Source: Tetradesmus obliquus
Lineage: Eukaryota > Chlorophyta > Chlorophyceae > Sphaeropleales > Scenedesmaceae
Length of the DNA stretch: 64,000 nt
Direction of reading: 5' to 3'
Assembly (NCBI GenBank): GCA_030272155.1
Contig: CP126205.1
Location: forward strand, 2,158,501-2,222,500
The notes beneath the pieces are model-generated. The model searched no databases. It was not told the origin of the DNA and was given only the letters and a program-made list of their open reading frames with translations. This document shows positions 56,201-64,000 of this stretch, piece by piece (position 1 is the first letter of the stretch; each line of letters starts with the position of its first letter). The translations under genes were made by a program, and so were the position numbers.

Positions 56201-59200
56201 TGGCCATCATCAAACAAGCTGCTGGCATCGGCACTGCTGGCATTGCCAGCGGCTGCCCAAGCCGCCACGGATGCATTCAAGTCTGCCTGGGAATACGACT
56301 TAGCAGGCAGGAAGATGCGAGCTGGGTTCTGATTGACAGAGTCGTACACTGTGTAATTGCTCTGAAGCTGAGTTGCTGATGGGAACTTTGTGCAGTAGGC
56401 TGTCAACAGCAGGGCGCCAGCCAGCATGACTCCCGCTATGGAGACGTCCAGCATGCAGTCATAGCATAATAATAGCACCTGCAGTTCAGCACATGCAGGC
56501 GGAGGTGGCACGCGGGATGGACCACAACCTGGCGGCTGCATGGCAGCAATGATGTGTGCTGACGACTGGTGTCTCGGTAATTGAGCACCCGCAGCACTGA
56601 AGCAATGCAGCATCAACCCGCACGACTGCCCAAGCCCACAAGAGGAACCATCCAGATTGCTCACCATCTTCACTGTGCGTTTCCTTTCTTGTTTGACCAG
56701 CAGCTGCGCCACGCAGTTGCAGGTGTACCCGGTGAACCACAGCGTGAGCAGCCACAGCGGCGCCAGCCAGCCAGCCAGCAGCCGCGTGCCGCCCTCACCA
56801 GGAGAGGCCAGCGCAGGCAGGCCCTGCACGGCCAGCACGCCTGCAGCAGCAACAGTGCGGACACAATGCTCGACAACGGCCAACATGCGCAAGAAGTGCA
56901 GCCAAGCTGCACTCAAATGAATGTCCCAGACCTGTACATATCTTGCACGTGCAGCTGCAGCTCAAAACAACTTGCAGGACAACAGCACCAGTCAAGGCAC
57001 TGCACAACGCAAGGTAACAGACGGTAAGCAGGCACACAACAGCCGCCGCCTCACCCTGTATGGAGCCGTCGTCCCTCCAGCTGAAGTCCAGCCGCGCCAG
57101 GCCCAGGATGCGCAGGTCTGCGTTGTACGCCAGCAGCGACGCGCTCAGCCCACCCGACTGCTTGTCCAGGTAGTTGCCGTCAGCCAGGTACTGCAGCGCA
57201 GCAGCGGAGCGCGCCTGCGACAGCTGCAGCGGCAGAAGCACAGGGAAGCCCGGCGCATAGCCCTGCAGCAGCAGCAGCAGCAGCAGCAGCAGCGGCGGCG
57301 GCATTGGCAGGGAGCTGCTCGCAGCACATTGTGAATTACGTCTTGCTGCATGGCTGGAATCAGCGCACAGCAAACTCGACACGCCAGTGTGCTGCTGCCT
57401 ACATGTCATCGTCCAGTCCCGGCAATAGCAAAGCGCCGCCCCCACCTGCAGGCTCCCATGAAGCTGCTGCACCTGCCTACTCATCAGGCGGCAGCGCAGC
57501 ACCTGACACCCCACCCCACCTGCAGGCTCCTGTGAAAGAAGCCGCGAGGCATCTCCGTTGCGGGCGGCACCTCGCGGGAGTCGCTGGTGTTGTAGAACCA
57601 GCCCACCCGTCCCTGCAGCTGCGGCTGGTACATGCTGCTGCTGCGCAGGAAGGCTGGGTCCACGCCGTACGGCAGCAGGCTGTCGGAGGTGCTTGCATAA
57701 AGGCCGGCCAGCAGGCGTGACAGCGCGCTGGCGTTCTTGGCCAGCGGGATGGCAAATTTCTGGCAGGCAAAGTCCAGCTTGGCGCCAAAGCCGCCGCCTG
57801 CAGGGCACAAAAAAGGCAGGTCAACATGGCTGACATAGGAAGTTGAAGCGCACAACGCGGCAGGGCTGAAAAACACAAATATGCTGATGCTGGCACTTGC
57901 GGCAAGCCCGCACCTGAGCACTCCCCATTGAAAGTTTTGCGGGTGGTGTGCAGCAGCAGACCCCCTACTAGCTTGTTTTGCCCAGGTGCTGCGCCAATGT
58001 AACGCCTTGGCACTTCACTGCCTGGGGTAATGTCATCTTCAGCTACCAGCTTGTTGCGGGTGGGCAGCCAGTAGCCTTCCCAGGTAGCCAGCTGTGCAGA
58101 AACAGCTGCAGTGTCTGACCTGCCAACGCTGCTGGTGCCGCCGCCCAGGCTTGCCAACAAGCTGCGCCGTCTGCCGCTGGCTGACATGCCGCTGTTGTCT
58201 GCTGTTGCATTGTTGGTCATCAACCTGCATGTGCAAACGCCGCAGGCACAGTGATCGATGGCGGGCGTTTCTGATCTGGTCGCCCGCTCCTGTGTTTGGT
58301 CATGCAATCAAATGCAACACTGTGAAGACACGACAACTGGAAGCTTGATGCTGTGCTAGTATAGTTGTTGCATGGGCAGCAGACAGTTTCAAGAGTTTCA
58401 ACAGTGCTCACTGCACCTACAGACTGCTAACAAGCATCCGCACCTGTTAATGCTGAACTGCGCCATGAACCTGGTGCTCCTATCGCAGGACCTCTCAGTG
58501 TCGCTGCCTTCACCCAGTACCAAAGCCTGCTGCACAAACTTCTGCTGCAGGCGCTGCGCCGCAACCGTTGCGTCTGCAATTGTAGCCATGGTCTTTGTCA
58601 TTAGCGCTGCCATGTCCTGTGAGGCCTGCTGCTGCTCGTCAAAGCGCCTGGCTGCCTGGTCAGACAGGTTGCCGACCTGCTGCGACAGAGACTGCCAGTC
58701 TGCCAGCAAGCCCTGCAGACAATGTTGTAGTGCGCATGCCAGAATCCTCAGCCTAAGATTGTAAAGGCCGCACGTCAGCTGAGAGCAGAGAATCATGCAA
58801 TAACTGGCTCAACTGCGTGGTGTAAACACTGGCAGCCCAGCTTATTTGCAGCACCTACCTTGTACAGATCAGACACCGCAGTGGCTGCAGCATCTTGTTT
58901 AAGCGCATCAGATTCGCCGTAAGCTTGGTCCAGCCTGGCTGCCAGGCTGCTTTCGGACGAAGACAGGTCAGCAACGCCCTGCTGCAGGCTCTCCACTGTG
59001 CTGAGCAATGACTCAAGATACCCCTGCAGCAGCACAGCAGATTCATAAGAGTGATGGGTACGTTGAAGCTTGAACATGCTGACAATGCTGGGTGCCAGAA
59101 GTAAGCATGGCAACAAGGTGCAATAAGCTGACATATGAATGGGTACTGCTTGCTGCAAGTTCGGCATGCGCACTCACCGCAACAGGGTCCACTGCTGCAC

Positions 59201-62200
59201 TGGCCTGCTGGCTCGACACAGTGACTTGACCAAGGCTCCTTGTTGCTGCTGCAGCCATGCTGGCGAGCTGTGCAGCAATGCCAGTGTCCGTGGCTTGCAG
59301 CAGCAGCCTTCCACTGTGACCGCCAGGCAGCGCTTGCGCTGCCTGCGCCTCAGCCGTCACTGCTGCTGCCAGTTGCCGCAAGTTGCCGAGCATGGCTTGG
59401 ATGCTGGTGGACATCTCATCTGTTGTTGGGGCGTGGCGCTGGGCTGGTTGCTTTATGGCAGCTGGCATAGTCGGCAGAAGACTGTCAGTAGCGCCAAGCA
59501 AGGCGCGGCGCACTGGTGCACCCAAGCCTGGTGAGCCTGTCGGCATGGTGGCAGCAGCTGCCTGTCGCAGGATGTCTCCACGGTGCACGTAGCTCGGGGA
59601 ATACACATACACCTTCGCATCGACCTGCACGCTGTAGTTGCTGGGACCCAGCTGCACCAGCCGCGCCTGGAGGATAACTACATCTGAAACCTGCACACCC
59701 AGCCCGTTAGCGCTGCTAGGGCTGAGTCGGCGAGAGATGCTGTTAGCAGCTGCCACAGCTTCTGGGCTTGATGCACTCGCCAGTGCCTGCACTGTCTGGT
59801 CAGCTGCGCTGCTGTCATTGAGGTTCTCATACAGTGGCAGCTGCAGAGACAGCTGGCCAGCAGAGAAGATGACCACTGAACGTGTGGCTGTGGCAGTTGC
59901 GCCGGCGTCGTTGGTGACAGAGTAGGTGAGGGTGTAGTTGCCAGGCAGGCACGTGACTGAGGTGCTAACCAAGGATGCAAATCCACAAGACTGGCACACC
60001 TGCAGATAGCAAGGCAGGAATCAGGAAACAACAGCGTGGTCTCTATGATGCGGGGCGCATACACATGAATTTCAATCAGGACGCCGTCCATTGCAGCGTG
60101 AGGCTGTGACTGTGACAAGCATGTGTTGTTGCACAACTAATGCCAAGAGTCCCTTCATGTTATCCACAGCAGCCAGTGCAACCATGTGCTGTGCATGCGT
60201 ACCTGCTGTCCAGAGCTGTCGCTGCTGCAGCTGGGTTTGGAGGCCACCGATATGTATGGCGTCAGGTCAGTGCGGGCGGCTGAAGAGACATCCCATGCCA
60301 GAGCACCACATGAGGCGTTGGAACTGCCTGACCGGCAGGGCCAGATGATGCTTGGTGCTGCTGTGCCATACTCAATGTATAGAGGGCCCGCAGAGGGCAG
60401 CAGCTGCACTTGGGGTGTTGGCTTGCTGGGTGGCAGTAGCTTGGTAGCCTGGCCGCATGGGCTTCCTGCAGATCACGCACCAGCAGCATCCTTGACTGCC
60501 GTGATACAGGCGAGTGGTTAACCACAGCCAGAACTGGCAGCAAGCTATGCAGCAAGCTCACCAGCTGCACCATGTGCCTCTCTGCATAGCAGTGGCAGGA
60601 CAACCGGCACAGTCTGCAGAGTCTGCATACTACTGTAATCAGCTCTCGTGACAGCCCTGCTGTTGATGGCAACCCACGCACCTGAGCAGAAGCTCTTCTT
60701 GTTGCTGTCTGTGCAGAAGTACGGTGTGTCCTTAGATGGGCAGGGGTCCGACACCACCACAGTCCTGGACACTGTTGCATTCAGCACTGGTGAGCCAGAG
60801 TCCCTGCAGCCTCAAGTTCAACAGCATGTGTGATGTGAAAGGATCATGTTGGTGTTTAGGGGCCAAGATGTATGCTGCGAGCCTCTTGGGGTCACTTAGA
60901 GCTCCCATGCTTGAATGTCGCAGCATGCTGTTATGCAAAGTGATGGCGCTGCATGAACACTACGTCAAGGTGATGAAACACTGGCCATATGGCCGGAGCG
61001 GCTACAGCCGTAGACAGCTGACATGCATTGCTACTTGGTGAACACCGGCACTCACCAGACCCAGAAGTCCACTGTGAAGCGCGTCCCCACAGCAGCAGCG
61101 GTGTCGATGCCGCAGCCTGCCAGCCCCTTTGCAGCAAAGTAGTGCCGCCGCAGCACTGCCGGCGAGCAGCCGCTGCTCCGGCAGGCTGCCGGGGGACACA
61201 CCACCACAGCAGCAGTCAGGTCGAGGCTGCTGGTTGCCTCCCTGCTGCTGCTGGTGCTGCCATCTGGGTCGGCTGCAGTAGCGCCTGGCTCACAGGGGCT
61301 GTCGGTGCTCGGGGCCACGCCATCTGCGCAAGCCAGGTACGGGCTCATGCGCTTGACGCTCACAACAGCCCCAAAGCCCTTTGCAGTGATGAGGCTTATG
61401 GTGGGTGCTGCGTTAGCCACCACTGCTGGCTGGCTGCCGTTGGATGGAGCAGCTGGCATGGCGCAGGCACCAGCTTGAGAGCATGTCACCTGCAATGGCA
61501 ACAACACAGTCTTAGTCTTCCTCTTTTACACACCGTATACAAACCAGCTTGCACCATCCACTCATGTCGCTATTCACAGCGGCTCTTGCACACGCACATG
61601 TCATCCAACAATGGCGTAGCTAACAGCGCCTGCGCTCATACCTTGTCATCGCACAGCTGCTCTCCCTCAGGGCACACTGCCTTGACCTTGACCTTGCGCA
61701 GCACAGCAGCCCTGCGGCCTGCGCTGTTGGTGATGCTGAAGGTGATGTTGTAGTCGCCTGGCGCGCTGCTGTTGATGCCGCATGCTAGCAGCAGCGGCAC
61801 AGCTCTCTGGCCCTTGAGGGGTTGCCACCTGCAGCAGACATTGCTCTGCTAAGAGGCAGCATAATGGTATGCGTTGCATGGCAGACGCATTCACTTCTGA
61901 CCCCTCCGGCAGCTGCCCAGCTTTAAGCTTCGTTCATTTTAAGAAAGAGGTGTAAATCAAAATCGCCGGGATGGAAGCCAATGAAGACAAGGTAGTGATC
62001 GCCAACACGCCCCATGCATGCTCACCTGCTGCCGCACACCAGCACCTGGGCGTCCAGCACACCATCCCTGGCATCCTCCGCTGCAGCACCCCACTCACAC
62101 AGCGACCCCAGCGCCGCATCAGCCGCACATCTGTCATACAGGCTGCCAGCAGCAAACTGCACACTGCCAAGTACCCGCAAGCTGATGCTAGGAGGACTTG

Positions 62201-63861
62201 GCGGCAGCGCTGCTGCTGTCAAAGATATGCTGCTTGACATCGAGCTGCCAGACATGCTGAGTGCTGCTGGCTTGCCGCACACGCCGTCTGTCGTGCATGT
62301 GGCCTGTGCAGTGTCGGGGTCGAGGCAGTAGGTCTCCTTGCCGGGGCACACCACCTTGATGAGGCGGCGTGCTGTTGGCGCTGCATTGCCGCTGTAGTCT
62401 GCCACGCTGTACTCCACCACGTAGCTGAAGGCCTTGTCTGGCGGGGTGGGCAGGCTGGTGTCGACGGCACCTGCAGCAGCCACAGCAGCCAGGCACAGCA
62501 AACACAACCATCTGATCATCTACGTCCTTCAGCACCTTCATAGACAGTCATGCAGGAATGAGGAGCTTTGTAGAGAAAGACACCACGGCAGGCGGTGTAC
62601 CAGGCTGCGGTGCTTCTTGAAGCTGACTTCGCACCGATGCAGAGTAGTGGCAAAGGGCCTGCAAGAGGGTTGGCCAGCGCGCGCACCTGCCCCGAAGGCC
62701 TGCACCTTGCTGGTGAGGTTCCCGTCCACAGCATCAGTCGCAGCCGCGCCCGCATCCTCCCAGCTGCTGCGCCAGGCCACGCTCTCCATCAGCATGATGG
62801 CACCAGCAGGCGTGACTGCTGCGGTGCCGTTGCCCAGCAGCTTGAGCTGCGGCGGCGTCTTGTCAGCAGGAGGCACGTAGCGGGCCGCGCTGGCTGCTGG
62901 GGAGGCGGCACCGCCCATCGCTGCTGCGAGCGCCTTGCTGCATACTCCCTTGAAGGAGCAGCTGGAGAGGTCTGCGCACCAGCGCTCAGGAGCAGCACAC
63001 CTGCACCATGCAGCAGATCACGTGGTGCAATTTGCTGCACAACAGCCAGCGCTGCTACATTTGGCACATCATCAACAGCTGTTACACTGATATAACATCA
63101 TAAGAGGTATGCAGCTGCACTAAAGATGGATGGCACGCTGACATGCGCACTTACCGAGGGGTGACGCCAACATAACGCCTGACAGGAGTCGCCTGATTCC
63201 CTGCATTGTCCCTAGCCCTGTAGGTGATCACGTACACTTGCTCAATGCCTGAAGCAGTTGCTAACGGCAGCGATGTCTGGGCAGCAGCCAAAACTGTGTT
63301 GCTGCAGGCTATGCTGGTGTTAGTCTCCGGGTTGACCGTTGCCATCCAAGCCTGCCAGGTGCACAGCTGTATGGTGCGACGAATCATGACTGTGTTGCCA
63401 TCAATGTTGTCACCAACAGTGGCCCCTGCATCTTCGTAAACCTCTGCTTGCAAAACCTTCACCATGACATCCCCTAGCAAAGTCAAGCGCGGTGGCTCTG
63501 TGTCAACCACCCTGCTCATGTCAACTGCAGGCTGTTCGTTTGCGGCTGCAGCTGTTGCCGCCGTGAGTGTGCTGACATCCACGTCAAGCACTTGCAGAGC
63601 TGGAGTGGCTGCGCTGCTGTTGTCGCTGCTGCTGTCTGGCCCTGCTGTTGGTGCTAGGAAGGCTGCCCCATCCACAGGCTCCTTTCCAGGCATAGCCACT
63701 GTCACGTTTGACACCTGGGCGCCACCAGGCTTCAAGCCTGGGTAGGCATCACTGGTGAAAGCCAGCTGCGGCAGCTTGGTGAGCAGGAATGCAAAGTACT
63801 GCAGCGCTGACAGGCCCTCAAAGGGCGAGTCAATGCTGCTGTAGTCGGCAGGGAAGTGCAT
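53268..63861 (-). CDS. Polycystin-like cation channel with Ig-like ectodomains, copy B (5' end outside window)
   Basis: Eighteen minus-strand exons (about 63861-63155, 63000-62687, 62470-62026, 61828-61642, 61489-61056, 60803-60682, 60465-60203, 59999-59178, 59022-58859, 58712-58444, 58224-57914, 57797-57520, 57262-57055, 56840-56665, 56478-56039, 55858-54850, 54643-54537, 54336-53268) encode about 2,440 residues here, with the signal-peptide exon beyond 64000. Order: five Cys-containing Ig-like modules (e.g. EDAGATVGDNIDGN ... RARDNAGNQATPVRR), a coiled linker, the polycystin extracellular domain (GFPVLLPLQLSQA ... LLAYNADLRILGLARLDFSW), membrane helices, and the S5-pore-S6 block (KLGIVTNTLL ... 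AAAPQLGHLLLVITGCLLL), then a long Ser/Ala-rich tail ending in TAG. Polycystin (TRPP) channels are cation channels, ciliary in Chlamydomonas. The pore region reads LLGLGSVGLADVL, without the acidic filter residue of animal PKD2. All frames and splice sites examined are intact, unlike copy A. Confidence 0.82.
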
Positions 63862-64000
63862 CTGCAGGACAGGTAGAATACGCACAGTTGTGCGAAGGGT
63901 TACTCAAGTATCACCATGGCATGAATTCAACATCTGCCAAACAGCTTCTGCAATGTGGGACACCACTGCATTTGCGGTATGGGCGGCGTGTGAATACGAT
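63862..64000 (-). other. Intron of copy B running off the window
   Basis: The CAG acceptor at about 63864-63862 precedes the first visible exon. The upstream sequence shows no exon in frame, so it is taken as intron leading to 5' exons outside the window. Confidence 0.5.

Overview
This is a spliced eukaryotic nuclear window, most likely from a chlorophycean green alga. Evidence: compact GT-AG introns with acceptors of the form (C/T)GCAG|G; CAG/CTG trinucleotide runs throughout exons and introns; TGTAA-type 3'-end signals; chloroplast transit-like N-termini; and families typical of green algae (polycystin-like channels, plastid helical-repeat proteins, MEKHLA, ShK). No species is claimed. All exon coordinates were read by hand and may be off by a base or two.

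Layout: 1.2-2.7 kb, a membrane J-domain co-chaperone (-). 3.2-17.6 kb, a giant polycystin-like channel with Ig-like ectodomains (+, copy A). 18.1-19.5 kb, a secreted acetoacetate-decarboxylase-fold protein (-). 20.6-22.0 kb, an LSm11-like Sm protein (-). 23.7-24.7 kb, a small predicted plastid membrane protein (-). 25.2-34.1 kb, a chloroplast-type helical-repeat (OPR/TBC2-like) protein (+). 34.6-40.0 kb, an unrecognised coiled, tail-anchored-looking protein (+). 41.5-48.6 kb, an ER/secretory MRH lectin with ShK and saposin-like parts (-). 49.2-52.2 kb, a MEKHLA-domain protein (+). 53.3-63.9 kb, a second polycystin-like channel (-, copy B, 5' end outside the window). Copies A and B are paralogs exon for exon and face each other across about 35 kb of unrelated genes. 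No operon-like logic is expected, and no RNA gene was recognised.

The most unusual property is local: in at least five genes (copy A, the helical-repeat gene, the tail-anchored gene, the MRH gene and the MEKHLA gene) pieces of exons, together with the adjoining splice site and intron, are repeated in tandem two to six times with units of roughly 60-300 bp. In the helical-repeat gene nearly every exon boundary is affected. Most extra copies run into stops or lose frame, so they look like decoy or fossil exons lying in introns; a few stay open. At three checked sites copy A carries these arrays and copy B does not, so those arrays arose after the paralogs split. Copy A also carries several lesions relative to B (in-frame stops, a lost splice donor, a frameshift) and may be decaying.
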